Notes under the pieces: model-generated
Seen by the model: only the letters and a program-made list of their open reading frames with translations
What the model was told of the DNA's origin: nothing
The model's database searches: none
Assembly: GCA_030535975.1 (NCBI GenBank)
Contig: JAUNQW010000008.1
Location: 21,981-58,183, forward strand
Length of the DNA stretch: 36,203 nt
Reading direction: 5' to 3'
DNA from: Atopococcus tabaci
GTDB taxonomy: Bacteria > Bacillota > Bacilli > Lactobacillales > Carnobacteriaceae_A
Translations under genes and position numbers: made by a program
Part shown: in pieces, positions 24,637-33,261 of the stretch
How positions within the stretch are numbered: position 1 is the stretch's first letter
How the letters are laid out: each line of letters opens with the position of its first letter

Positions 24637-25956
24637 TTAGAAGAAGAGAAGACCCAGGAAGTAACCCAGAACGAGCGACAGCGCCACACCTAGGTTCAAG
24701 GATACCATGACGTCACGATAAGATTCCTCATGTTTCAAGCCTGTTACATTATAAAACGTCAGAAGGACTCCTACTTGCGGCGGCATGAAGGCAGGTGTCA
24801 TCAATACCATTCGATGAACAAAGCCTGGGTTATAGGAAGATAAGTCATATAAGGGAATAAAACGTTCACTGATTATCCCCAGAACTCCTGATGCTGAACC
24901 CATGACAAGTTGGAGGATGGCCGTCAGCAGGACTAACGACATAATCGGAGTAAGTGGTAAACTTTGAATAAAAGTCATAATATTTTCAAATGCTGGTGCA
25001 GTTGTTATCACTGTACCAAATCCAACAGCAACGGCGGGTGACATCACCGAAGTAATACTGTTGGCAGCCCCATTATTTAAGGAATTCTGATGCCCATCTA
25101 AATAGCGATGGAATAGAAGAGTGGCAAGAATAACTGAAATCACCAAGGCATATATAGTAATACTATCTATACTCAAGAAAGAGCCTGCAATAATAGCTAA
25201 AAATAAAGTAGCTAAGGGTGCAATACTGACCCCGAATGGGGGCAGGTTACCATAATCGATTTCGTCTTCTTTACCAAAGCGATCTTCAAAAATTTCATCA
25301 TTTTTTATCGAACGATTTAATTCAACACGCATACGCCAAAGAGCCTATCCAATCATGAAAGCAGCCAAAACCAAACTGTATAGAGGTACAGTTGTTAATG
25401 TTGTCCCCAATGCATTTGACATAATCACATTTTGAATAGATGGGCTCCCGGGAATGACAGTCATCGTGAAGAATGATGAACCCAAGAAATATGGGGTAAC
25501 AATTAATTTCCATGATAGGTTTAACTCTTTGAAAATATTTCGAGCGAGAGGAATAATGACAAACAAAGCTACGAAAAGATTGACACCGCCTAATGTCAAC
25601 ACAGCAGAAATAAGGAAAATAGATATAAGGACAATATATGGTCGGTCTTTACCCGTTTTTTCCAGTATATAATCAGCAATTGACTTAGCTGCACCGCTAT
25701 TTTCAATATACTGAGCCAAAATTGAACTTAAAAGGAATATGATAAAGTAGTCTACGAAAAAACTTGCAACTCCAAATATATAAGAAGATTCTCCCGTAAA
25801 AAAAGCTCCCATAACATTCATCCGATTAGTAACGGCCACCACAAAAGTTGCAATCACTGACAAAATAATAATGCTGTAACCACGTAATGATCCCTGGATA
25901 ATTATGAACATAGACAAAAAGAAACCCAACATTCCAATCAGCGCCATGACATTCAC
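24637..25956 (-). pseudogene. GntP-like permease paralogue interrupted by an in-frame TAG
   Basis: The reading frame runs from a GTG at 25956 and hits TAG at 25345-25347 after 203 residues, then continues in the same frame to 24637. Together the two parts match the neighbouring 436-residue permease along its whole length: ENSGAAKSIADYI, LTLGGVNLFVALFVIIPLA and PGSPSIQNV before the stop; GSASGVLGI and FMPPQVGVLLTF after it. At the stop the intact copy has tyrosine (LIIYSLWRMKVEL against MIG-stop-ALWRMRVEL), so one base change explains it. There is no indel, and no ribosome site before the first downstream ATG at 25332. It may be a recent pseudogene, a sequencing error, or a gene read through by suppression. 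Confidence 0.85.
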
Positions 25957-26044
25957 CTTTCCTCATTTACTGTATTTCTACCACCATATCAAAGATACTT
26001 TATTAGCAACAATGAAGGTCCTTTTATGAAACTCTCTTTAAAAT

Positions 26045-26080
26045 GTAAAAAGCATGAAATCAGATAAGATTTCATGCTTT
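26045..26080 (-). terminator. Terminator of murC
   Basis: A perfect 13-base-pair hairpin, AAAGCATGAAATC pairing with GATTTCATGCTTT (26049-26080), is followed on the minus strand by a T-rich tail. It begins nine bases after the murC stop. Confidence 0.88.
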
Positions 26081-26088
26081 AATAAAGT

Positions 26089-27405
26089 CTATTCAGAAAC
26101 CAATTCAATATAGGCATTCATATAATCTTGAATGTTTCCAGCTCCCATAAATAAAAGAACATCTTCTTTATGATCTAAAAGAGCACGAATGTCATCTATA
26201 GTCAAAATAGTAACATCTTGTGGTATTGCTTGAGCCAGATCCTCAATCGTTACCTTTCCGCTTTGTTCCCTTGCGCTGGCAAATATTGGAGCAAGGTAGA
26301 CCGCATCTGCTTCATTTAAAGATTGGGCAAAGCGTTCCATTAAGGCTTCCGTTCTAGAAAAGGTATGTGGCTGGAAAACAGCTACAATCTTTTTATCAGG
26401 ATGTCTCTGTTTTGAAGCATCTATAGTAGCACTAATTTCATTGGGATGATGAGCATAGTCGTCAATAATGTGCTGATTATAAATTAGTTTTTCATTAAAA
26501 CGACGTTTAACTCCAGGATAAGATAAGAAAAGATCTTTCACTAATTCTAAATCCAGACCTTCTAAATAGCAAACAGCTATGACACTTGCAGCATTTTGTA
26601 TATTGTGATTCCCATAAAGAGGAATCTGATAGGTTCCTAATTTTTCACCTTGAAATTCTATGTCAAAGACTGAGCCTTCTGATTTTTTCAAGATGTTTTT
26701 TGCGATAAAATCATTATGATCTTCTAAGCCATAATAATACGTCTTAGTATCAATCGACAATCGGCGGACATTTGCATCATCACCACAGGCAATGACAGCT
26801 TTTTTTACTTGGTTGGCATATTCATCAAATAACCGCATGACATGATCTAAATCCTTAAAATAATCCGGGTGGTCAAAATCAATATTGGTAATGATTCCGT
26901 AATCGGGTTGATAAGTTAGGAAATGCCCCCGATATTCATCTGCCTCTAAAGCAAAGTAACGAGCATTTTCTACCCCTCGCCCTGTTCCATCACCAATAAG
27001 ATAAGATGTTTTATCGAGGCCGGATAAAATATGTGCGAGTAAGCCTGTCGTGCTTGTCTTACCATGCGCTCCGCTGACGCCAATACTTGTATATTGTTTA
27101 ATATACTCACCTAAAAAGTGATTATAGCGAGAAACATCAAGATTTAATTCCTTCGCTCGAACAACTTCCGGATGGTCATCAGAAAATGCGTTACCTAAAA
27201 TAATAGACATATTTTCTTTAATGTTTGATTCATCAAAAGGTAAAACTGGAATATTTTTCATTTCTAAGCCAACTTGAGTAAAAAAATAAGTTTCTACATC
27301 AGATCCCTGAACATGGTAGCCCTCATCATACAAAATATTAGCTAAAGCAGACATTCCGGATCCTTTAATTCCTATAAAATGGTAATTTTTTTCCATTAAA
27401 TTCAT
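26089..27405 (-). CDS. murC: UDP-N-acetylmuramate-L-alanine ligase
   Basis: MurC adds the first amino acid, L-alanine, to UDP-MurNAc in peptidoglycan synthesis. The ATG at 27405 has AAAGGAAG seven bases upstream; an upstream in-frame extension of 19 codons lacks such a site. The product has 438 residues. Motifs are HFIGIKGSGMSALA (UDP-sugar Rossmann part), GVSGAHGKTSTTG (ATP P-loop), ALEADEYRGHFLTY and IIDDYAHHPNEI. The extended -10 TGCTAGAAT at 27443-27451 may be its promoter. In Bacillus subtilis murC follows ytpR-sftA; here an oppositely oriented gene separates it from that cluster. Confidence 0.96.
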   Translation of the reverse strand: MNLMEKNYHFIGIKGSGMSALANILYDEGYHVQGSDVETYFFTQVGLEMKNIPVLPFDESNIKENMSIILGNAFSDDHPEVVRAKELNLDVSRYNHFLGEYIKQYTSIGVSGAHGKTSTTGLLAHILSGLDKTSYLIGDGTGRGVENARYFALEADEYRGHFLTYQPDYGIITNIDFDHPDYFKDLDHVMRLFDEYANQVKKAVIACGDDANVRRLSIDTKTYYYGLEDHNDFIAKNILKKSEGSVFDIEFQGEKLGTYQIPLYGNHNIQNAASVIAVCYLEGLDLELVKDLFLSYPGVKRRFNEKLIYNQHIIDDYAHHPNEISATIDASKQRHPDKKIVAVFQPHTFSRTEALMERFAQSLNEADAVYLAPIFASAREQSGKVTIEDLAQAIPQDVTILTIDDIRALLDHKEDVLLFMGAGNIQDYMNAYIELVSE

Positions 27406-27617
27406 AATTAAGCTTCCTTTACTAAAATAATCATCACTTAATATTCTAGCACAATCTAGCAATGATTGGATACTTTTTAAAAATTATCTCTATTAAAAAA
27501 TAAATTTCTACCAGATTACTGCTATAAATTAAATCAGGACAAAGGAACCCGTATCATTTTACTAATCCTTCGACTCTCGTTAAAATAGAGATAGAATTAA
27601 TGAAAGGGGAATTTATC

Positions 27618-28637
27618 ATGAAAGAACATATTGAACAAAGACATGTTGGACCAGAGGATTACTATGAAAAAAGAGCAGGTTTTAACCTCTCCTGGGGATC
27701 GGTGTTTGCTGGTATTGTCACTTTTATCGCACTAATTATTACTTTTTCTCTTATTAATGCCGCATTAGGATTTGGCCAAATCGAACCTACAAGCGGGAAT
27801 CCTTTTGATGGGGTCGGTACAGGACAAGCGATTTGGACGATTATTGCTCTCATTTTATCGTTTTTAGGTGCAGGTTTTGTTGCAGGAGCCACTTCTCGCC
27901 GCTTCGGCTTTATGCACGGTTTTCTAACGTGGGCAGGATCATTAATCGCTGTCGTCATCTTGTCGGTCTGGGTAGCCTCAGCTGCCTTATCAGCAGTAGG
28001 TAATGTTGCAGGATCAGCGGCAAATCTAGCAGGTGATGCTGTTTCTGGAATAGGATCAGGAGTATCCCAATTGACTGATAATATCAATATCGACTCCGGT
28101 GATATTGATGGTTTTAATGCGAATGTGGAAGAAATTTTGCAAGATACTGATGTAGAAGAACTTCAACCTGAATACTTAAGTGGACAAGTAGATGAAGCGA
28201 CATCTGATATTACACAAGCACTTCAAGATTTAGTGGTGAATCCAGAGAATTCTGATCAGATCTTCCAAGATTTATCAGACACCTTGACTAATCGGGTAGA
28301 TAATATCACAGAAAATCTAGACAGAGATGCTGTGGCAAGTTCGGTTGAAGAAAACACAGACTTAAACCAACAAGAAGCTGAAGAAGCAACACAGAATATT
28401 ATTGACGGTTACCAGGAAACGGCTCAAAACACACGAGAAGGTATTCAAAATGCTCAAACTCAAATCCAGGAAACACAGGAAGAGTTACGCGCTCAAGCTG
28501 AAGAAGCAAGCGATACAGCTTCTCAAGGTTCAATCTGGGCCTTTGTCGGAGTTGTCCTGGGTGCTGTTATATCAACCTTAGGTGGAACATTAGGTGTCAA
28601 TACAGCGAGACGTCGAATGGATGAAGAAAGAGTTTAA
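27618..28637 (+). CDS. Unrecognised membrane protein with a central hydrophilic helical domain
   Basis: I do not recognise this gene with confidence. The ATG at 27618 is preferred because GAAAGGGG lies eight bases upstream; the product has 339 residues. Membrane segments lie near residues 25-47, 67-91 and 98-127, and a last one near 302-326. The stretch between (about 135-300) is acidic and rich in Gln, Asn, Glu and Thr, with a long coiled-coil-like part (TQNIIDGYQETAQNTREGIQ and following). The beginning, YYEKRAGFNLSWGSVFAG, looks like a conserved family signature. It is transcribed alone, opposite to both flanking operons, and has its own terminator. A cell-envelope role is possible but unproven. 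Confidence 0.7.
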   Translation: MKEHIEQRHVGPEDYYEKRAGFNLSWGSVFAGIVTFIALIITFSLINAALGFGQIEPTSGNPFDGVGTGQAIWTIIALILSFLGAGFVAGATSRRFGFMHGFLTWAGSLIAVVILSVWVASAALSAVGNVAGSAANLAGDAVSGIGSGVSQLTDNINIDSGDIDGFNANVEEILQDTDVEELQPEYLSGQVDEATSDITQALQDLVVNPENSDQIFQDLSDTLTNRVDNITENLDRDAVASSVEENTDLNQQEAEEATQNIIDGYQETAQNTREGIQNAQTQIQETQEELRAQAEEASDTASQGSIWAFVGVVLGAVISTLGGTLGVNTARRRMDEERV

Positions 28638-28706
28638 TTCCTAGCACTTAGAAAATATAAGTATAACAAGCAAAGAAACTGGAGTTAAATTAAATATTAA
28701 GTAACG

Positions 28707-28760
28707 AATGGAGTGTCTATTTTTCGGTAGCTCACCGGAGATAAGTCACTCCATTTTTTT
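28707..28760 (+). terminator. Terminator of the unknown membrane protein gene
   Basis: AATGGAGTG (28707-28715) pairs with CACTCCATT (28747-28755), followed by Ts. A small helix, CGGT-AGCTC-ACCG, is nested in the 31-base loop. Confidence 0.75.
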
Positions 28761-28874
28761 GAATTAAAGATGACTAGAAATATTATGCTTCAAAGCCAAC
28801 TCCCGAAGTTCCTCTAAATCTCCTCCTCGTGCCACTTTCACTTTAACCTTATATGAATTTTTTAAACATAATAA

Positions 28875-28920
28875 TAACCCCCCAAAAGCAATTTTCATTC
28901 TAACTTTTGAGGGGTTACAT
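28875..28920 (-). terminator. Terminator of the pepA-ytpR unit
   Basis: A perfect 13-base-pair hairpin, AACCCCTCAAAAG pairing with CTTTTGGGGGGTT (one G-T pair), lies a few bases after the stop of the 157-residue gene and is followed by a TA-rich, T-containing tail on the minus strand. The 289-base gap between the genes holds this and the opposing terminator and nothing else convincing. Confidence 0.7.
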
Positions 28921-28926
28921 TAAATT

Positions 28927-29400
28927 CTAAATGAATTTCTCGGGATTTTTTATTTGAATATGACCATTATCTACAAATATGTCTTCTAGTTTTCGATTTA
29001 AGCCTGTCGTAGTGTTCACTTTATTTTTAAGAACTACTTGACTTTTATTCTTTACATCTATACTTTTTTTCATCCTATTTTCATTTTCAAACAATAGAAT
29101 ATCTTGATCCGACTTTTTCAATCGACTGCGGATGATACTATATATTTTATTGCTATCATTCAGTCCCTCATTATAACGATGTTCAAAGTATTCCTTAGGT
29201 GGAAGTTTTTTCGGATTAAAAGGTGTAGAACTTCTTTTTTTCTTATTAACATCTGTCTTCTGGTAAGGAATTTTACTCAAAGAAGTTTTTTGAGCTCTTT
29301 TATTTGTCTGGCTGACATCGTTTGTTTTATTTACAGGAGGGAATTTGTTGGTTTCTTTTTTTTTGTGACGAAAAAAACTTGGTCCATCATATCCACTCAT
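28927..29400 (-). CDS. Hydrophilic basic protein, possible N-terminal remnant of an SftA/FtsK-type translocase
   Basis: The 157-residue product is basic and polar, with no membrane segment and no ATPase motif. It begins MSGYDGPSFFRHKKK, is rich in Lys, Asn and Ser up to about residue 65, and then has a more ordered segment, LPPKEYFEHRYNEGLNDSNK. It has an AGGAGG site and lies 19 bases after ytpR, so it is co-transcribed. In Bacillus subtilis the gene at this place is sftA (ytpS), a soluble DNA translocase followed by murC. From memory, LAB homologues start with a similar YDGPxFFR sequence. A truncated sftA is therefore plausible, but this could be an unrelated small protein. Confidence 0.55.
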   Translation of the reverse strand: MSGYDGPSFFRHKKKETNKFPPVNKTNDVSQTNKRAQKTSLSKIPYQKTDVNKKKRSSTPFNPKKLPPKEYFEHRYNEGLNDSNKIYSIIRSRLKKSDQDILLFENENRMKKSIDVKNKSQVVLKNKVNTTTGLNRKLEDIFVDNGHIQIKNPEKFI

Positions 29401-29419
29401 GCCATCAACCTCCTATTCC

Positions 29420-30019
29420 TTAAAACTGAAAAGCTTCTCCCACTTGGGTGTCTTCATCCAGGACTAGTATCCCACGTTTTTTAGGTGCACTTTCCAATTG
29501 GAGTTCTTTAGCTGAACAAATCATCCCGTGACTATCTGCTTTATGTAGTCTGCCCGCCCAAATAACTAAACCATCAGGCATCACTGCACCTTCTTTAGCC
29601 ACAACAACTTTCTGTCCTGCTTCAATATTAGGTGCGCCACAGACAATTTGTAAAACTTCTCCTTGATCAATTTCAGTCTGGGTGATTTTCAAATGGTCAG
29701 AGCCTTCCATCGGCTCACACTCTTTGACTAAACCTACTACAAATTTTGGTCTATCGTCCACTTCAAGTAATGGAGAAAAACCAGCAGCTTCAATTTCCTT
29801 GTTTAATTCTGAAACTTCTGCTTCTGATAAGTTCTTTGTTCCATTATTATTTGTGTCTACGACAGCTGAAACATCGAAAAAATTATACCCATATACTTCA
29901 CCCGTTTCGATATTGCGAATTTGAGCAACCTTCCCTTTTCTTTCAGCTTCTCTTTCTGCATTCGAACCGTTAGCGATTGCGACCATTAAAACATCATTAC
30001 TTACTGCACTGACTATCAT
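29420..30019 (-). CDS. ytpR: YtpR family tRNA-binding-domain protein
   Basis: The 199-residue protein has an N-terminal domain of about 90 residues typical of YtpR and a C-terminal EMAP-II/OB-fold tRNA-binding domain (about 90-199; FVVGLVKECEPMEGSDHLKI, QIVCGAPNIEAGQKVVVA, GMICSAKELQL). This domain is also found in PheT and at the end of MetG. The exact role of free-standing YtpR is unknown; binding of structured RNA or tRNA is expected. AGGAGG lies four bases before the ATG, nine bases after the pepA stop. Confidence 0.92.
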   Translation of the reverse strand: MIVSAVSNDVLMVAIANGSNAEREAERKGKVAQIRNIETGEVYGYNFFDVSAVVDTNNNGTKNLSEAEVSELNKEIEAAGFSPLLEVDDRPKFVVGLVKECEPMEGSDHLKITQTEIDQGEVLQIVCGAPNIEAGQKVVVAKEGAVMPDGLVIWAGRLHKADSHGMICSAKELQLESAPKKRGILVLDEDTQVGEAFQF

Positions 30020-30027
30020 ATATCCTC

Positions 30028-31101
30028 CTAAAATGTTTGAAATTCTTTTATTTTATTTTTATTTAAATCTTTTATGACAGTTAATATTATTTCTTTGGCT
30101 GATTCATAATCTTTCATATCAAAAATAGATTGATGAGTGTGAATGTAGCGCGCTGGACATCCAATCACACAAGACGGAATTCCCGTATGGCCTACTTGGG
30201 CAGCTACAGCATCTGTACCGCCCTTTGCAAAGTAATACTGATAATTTATTTTATGTTCTTCAGCAAGCCCTACCATCCATCTAATAATTTTTCTTGGAGT
30301 CAGCATACCTGGATCTTGAACCCTTACAAGAAAACCTTCGCCCAGCTGCCCCATGGCTTCTTTACTGCCGCTTATATCATTAGCAGGTGAAGCATCTACA
30401 GCAATAAAAAAGTCTGGTTTTATAAGCTCTACGGCAGATTTAGCGCCACGCAAGCCCACTTCTTCCTGCACAGTAGCTCCAGCTACTAATGTATAGTCTA
30501 AGTCGACATTGGCAAGATTTCTCAATAAATCAATGACCATGGCCACTCCATATCGATTATCAAAAGCTTTGCCCAATACTCGGCTGGAATTAGCCATCGG
30601 GATAGTTTCTGCATCCGGCACAATAGCATCTCCAGGTCGGACTCCAAAAGATTCGGCTTCTTCCTTAGAAGAAAAACCCCCATCAAAAGAAAGTTGAGAT
30701 AATTCGGGTGTCTGATTCTTATCCTTTAATAAATGAGGTGGAACAGAAGAAGATACCACAGGAAAATCGCCCTGCTCTGTTTGTAATGTAAAACGTTGAG
30801 CTGATACTACCTGCATATTCCATCCACCCAGACTAACGACAGATAAAAGACCATTGGATTTGATACTTTCTACCATAAAACCCACTTCATCCATATGAGC
30901 CGCTACCATAACGACAGGTGCATCTTTTTTCTTGGCATGTTTAACTCCAAAAAGACTCCCCAGACCATCTGTAACAAGTTCATCCACTTTGTCGTGAATG
31001 TTTTTTTTCAGATATTCTCTGACTTGGTCTTCTGCTCCACTTGTCGCTTGCAAGTCCATTAGTTCTTTGATTAATTGAAATGATGAATTGTTTATTGGCA
31101 T
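30028..31101 (-). CDS. pepA: M42 family aminopeptidase (glutamyl aminopeptidase PepA type)
   Basis: This 357-residue protein is a cobalt/zinc aminopeptidase of family M42, which trims peptides in the cytosol and is related to lactococcal PepA and Bacillus YtoP. Metal and catalytic residues are seen in AHMDEVGFMV (His69, Asp71), KAFDNRYGVAM, VQEEVGLRGA (general-base glutamate pair), VDASPAND and YIHTHQS near the C-terminus. The ATG follows GAGAGGAG at seven bases. It begins the pepA-ytpR unit and is divergent from a PepSY gene, as ytoP is from ytzB in Bacillus. Specificity (Glu/Asp or broader) cannot be told from sequence. Confidence 0.9.
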   Translation of the reverse strand: MPINNSSFQLIKELMDLQATSGAEDQVREYLKKNIHDKVDELVTDGLGSLFGVKHAKKKDAPVVMVAAHMDEVGFMVESIKSNGLLSVVSLGGWNMQVVSAQRFTLQTEQGDFPVVSSSVPPHLLKDKNQTPELSQLSFDGGFSSKEEAESFGVRPGDAIVPDAETIPMANSSRVLGKAFDNRYGVAMVIDLLRNLANVDLDYTLVAGATVQEEVGLRGAKSAVELIKPDFFIAVDASPANDISGSKEAMGQLGEGFLVRVQDPGMLTPRKIIRWMVGLAEEHKINYQYYFAKGGTDAVAAQVGHTGIPSCVIGCPARYIHTHQSIFDMKDYESAKEIILTVIKDLNKNKIKEFQTF

Positions 31102-31234
31102 GATAAAACTCCTCTCACTCCTTCTAGTATATCGAAAGGTCTGTTCTTTTTCATTAAAAATAAAACTAATTTGCTTTTAAAATCTCAATTAAAAGATAGT
31201 GTGATAAAATGAATAAAATAAGGGAGGTATTTTA

Positions 31235-31570
31235 ATGGATAATTTTAATAAGCGCGATGCTCTAATTCTAAGTGGTTTAACTATTTTATTCGCAGGTTTC
31301 ACCACAGGTTGGTTTGCCCGCAGATTTTTGGTTGAAAATCAAACAATTAATGCAGATGATATTCTTGATGATGTTAAAGAGCAATTCTTACAAGAAGGCC
31401 CTATTGAAGGATCATGGATAGAACTGAATAGTACACCTGTTCAAAAAGAAGCTTTACACACAGACGCTTACTATGGCGGTATTTCAAGATATGAAAAAAG
31501 TGAACTCGTTCAGTATGAATTTATTGCTGATGCCTACACCGGCTCGATTTTAGACATATATAAATTATAA
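31235..31570 (+). CDS. Small membrane-anchored PepSY-domain protein, YtzB-like
   Basis: The 111-residue product has one N-terminal membrane helix (ALILSGLTILFAGFTTGWFA, about residues 9-28), and the rest is probably extracytoplasmic. The C-terminal half (GSWIELNSTP..YGGISRYEKSELVQYEFIADAYTG) has the PepSY pattern, which ends in a DAxTGxIL-like motif (DAYTGSILDIYKL). PepSY proteins are thought to bind or restrain peptidases. Divergence from the M42 peptidase matches the ytzB-ytoP arrangement in Bacillus. A GGGAGG site precedes the ATG and a terminator follows. Confidence 0.78.
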   Translation: MDNFNKRDALILSGLTILFAGFTTGWFARRFLVENQTINADDILDDVKEQFLQEGPIEGSWIELNSTPVQKEALHTDAYYGGISRYEKSELVQYEFIADAYTGSILDIYKL

Positions 31571-31578
31571 TACACATT

Positions 31579-31620
31579 AAAATCCAGACATTGTATCTTA
31601 AAAAATGGCTGGATTTTTAT
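31579..31620. terminator. Bidirectional terminator between the PepSY gene and trmB
   Basis: AAAATCCAG (31579-31587) pairs with CTGGATTTTT (31609-31618) and is flanked by T runs on both strands, between two convergent genes. Confidence 0.75.
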
Positions 31621-31635
31621 TTTAAGTGGCATCAC

Positions 31636-32313
31636 TTAAATATAATCCAAAGCAGTTTCGTCTACTGCTTGAAAAAAATCAAAACTAAGTTGGGTGTAAT
31701 AAATTCTTTTTCCCTGCTTTGAAAACTTTTCTTCATATTCGGTTTGAATATTTTTAATTTCCAGATCTTGATGTAGATTGAGTGATAACTCTCTAATCGT
31801 CATATGTGCAGCATTAAACATTTGAATAGAAAATTCAAAAAACTTTCGATTATCTGTCTTAAAGGATAACAGACCTTTATCTTTTAACACTTGATGATAA
31901 CTTTCTAAAAAATTAAAATGTGTCAATCGTCGCACAGCATATCTCTTTTTAGACCATGGATCTGAAAAATTCAAATAAATGTGATCAATTTCCCCTTCAG
32001 CAAAAAGATCAGTTATCATTTGAGCCTTCGTATTAATCAACTGGACGTTCTCTACACCCTCTTCTAATACTTTCTCAAGAGCACGATAGATGACACCGGT
32101 CTGCATTTCAACACCTATAAAGTTAAGTTCTGGATGAGCTTTGGCCATTTCTACAATAAATTGACCTTTTCCCATACCGATTTCCAAATGAATCGGTTGA
32201 TTCTTTTTGAATCTTTTTTGAAATTTTCCTTTATAATTTTTAGGATGTGTCACTACAATATGAGGATTCGCTGCTAGACCTTCTTCAGCCTCGGGTATAT
32301 GCCTTAATCTCAT
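31636..32313 (-). CDS. trmB: tRNA (guanine-N7)-methyltransferase
   Basis: TrmB makes m7G46 in tRNA with SAM. The ATG at 32313 has AAGGAGAGAG just upstream and gives the usual MRLRHIP beginning; a longer in-frame start overlaps the upstream hairpin. The product has 225 residues. SAM-binding LEIGMGKGQFI, the conserved NFIGVEMQTGVIYRAL, IYLNFSDPWSKKRYAVRRLTH-like active-site region and the C-terminal TEYEEKFSKQGKRIYY are all present. As in Bacillus (ytmQ), it follows a YtmP-like kinase gene. Confidence 0.95.
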   Translation of the reverse strand: MRLRHIPEAEEGLAANPHIVVTHPKNYKGKFQKRFKKNQPIHLEIGMGKGQFIVEMAKAHPELNFIGVEMQTGVIYRALEKVLEEGVENVQLINTKAQMITDLFAEGEIDHIYLNFSDPWSKKRYAVRRLTHFNFLESYHQVLKDKGLLSFKTDNRKFFEFSIQMFNAAHMTIRELSLNLHQDLEIKNIQTEYEEKFSKQGKRIYYTQLSFDFFQAVDETALDYI

Positions 32314-32331
32314 TTCTCTCTCCTTACAAAT

Positions 32332-32359
32332 AAAAAAGTCGAGCAAAACTCAACTTTTT
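32332..32359 (-). terminator. Hairpin with T run between the kinase gene and trmB
   Basis: AAAAAGTTGAG pairs with CTCGACTTTTT around TTTTG (one G-T pair) and runs into Ts, 30 bases after the kinase stop and about 20 before trmB. It should terminate or attenuate readthrough into trmB. Confidence 0.7.
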
Positions 32360-32388
32360 AATCTTTAATTAGATTGGTTTTTTTGTTT

Positions 32389-33165
32389 TTATGGCAGCTT
32401 TTTCAACAGCTTCTTACATTCTTCCACTTTTTTATAGTGGCCTTGTTTAAAAGCTTTATTCAGCGAGATAAGCAAAGAGTATTTCCCATACCATTGAATT
32501 CTTGTTTTAATCATTGAGTTAGAGTCTACTTCATAAATTTGTAAGCAGCTTTCCCAATAACTCGGGTCAATATAATGATAAAAAATGGAGGCAATATCAT
32601 AAATATAGTCTGTAATAATTGCATTATCCCAGTCGACTAAATAAATAACATCTTTATCTGATAACATCCAATTTTTGTGGTTCATATCACCGTGACAGAC
32701 TGCCAGCTCTTTTTCTTCTGGATCAATCATATGCCGGGCCAGCCACTCCAGTAGATCTACCACCAAAGAATCATCAATTAAATCCTTGCTTAGATTTTTT
32801 TTGAAATCTATTAATAAGTCATCAGGAAAAAAAGTTTCTCCTCCAACTTTTTTCAGCATACGTAGTAAGGCTTCAGATGTCTGAATGGTTTTAATAAGTT
32901 GGATAACTCTTGCATCGCTCATCTCTTCCGGTTCCAGACACCGACCATTTAGCCACTCCTGGGCAGAAAGAATATCTCCATTTCCCAAACGCTTGGTCCA
33001 TTTTAATCGTGGAGTAATACCTTGAATAGAGAGCGCCGCTAGAAACGGAGAAGCGTTTTTTTTGAGAAATACTTTTTCTTCATCCTTAACGCCCATATAA
33101 GCCATCCCTGTTTCACCTTTAAGAGGGTGCATTTTCCAACCGCTTTCATTATTTTCAAAAGTCAT
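32389..33165 (-). CDS. Choline-kinase-like phosphotransferase, YtmP family
   Basis: The ATG at 33165 has AGGGAGGGT at good spacing; a longer frame upstream covers the promoter. The product has 258 residues and belongs to the aminoglycoside/choline kinase fold. The Brenner motif VCHGDMNHKNWML (about residue 182) provides the catalytic aspartate, and YLVDWDNA supplies the metal-binding aspartate. An N-lobe lysine region is VKDEEKVFLKKNASPFLAAL. The substrate is unknown; a small alcohol such as choline or thiamine is plausible. It stands upstream of trmB, as ytmP does in Bacillus. Confidence 0.85.
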   Translation of the reverse strand: MTFENNESGWKMHPLKGETGMAYMGVKDEEKVFLKKNASPFLAALSIQGITPRLKWTKRLGNGDILSAQEWLNGRCLEPEEMSDARVIQLIKTIQTSEALLRMLKKVGGETFFPDDLLIDFKKNLSKDLIDDSLVVDLLEWLARHMIDPEEKELAVCHGDMNHKNWMLSDKDVIYLVDWDNAIITDYIYDIASIFYHYIDPSYWESCLQIYEVDSNSMIKTRIQWYGKYSLLISLNKAFKQGHYKKVEECKKLLKKLP

Positions 33166-33197
33166 TCTTCTACCCTCCCTAATGCCTCTCGTTTCAT

Positions 33198-33225
33198 ATA
33201 ATATATAGTTTAGTTTAATTGTTAA
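33198..33225 (-). promoter_or_regulatory. Candidate promoter of the YtmP-like gene
   Basis: TTAACA (33220-33225) and TATTAT (33198-33203) are 16 bases apart, about 33 bases before the ATG. A weak AU hairpin at about 33244-33270 on the same strand may end the ecsAB transcript. Confidence 0.4.
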
Positions 33226-33261
33226 ATTAAGAATTATCAAGTTATTACAAAAACAACTTCC

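Noticed and set aside
27662-28087. Long minus-strand open frame opposite the unknown membrane protein
   Set aside because: Proline- and alanine-rich translation is typical of a shadow frame, and there is no ribosome site. The plus-strand frame has clear membrane segments and start signals.
28764-28898. Minus-strand ORF of 44 codons ending in ARGGDLEELRELALKHN-like sequence
   Set aside because: The C-terminal part looks protein-like, but the ATG lies inside the terminator hairpin at 28875-28920 and has no ribosome site. It could be a fossil of a lost gene; I do not annotate it.
29104-29484. Plus-strand open frame of 126 codons opposite the possible SftA remnant and the end of ytpR
   Set aside because: It has no ribosome site and crosses two genes that have good starts on the other strand; the hydrophobic translation comes from reading the complement of a Lys-rich gene.
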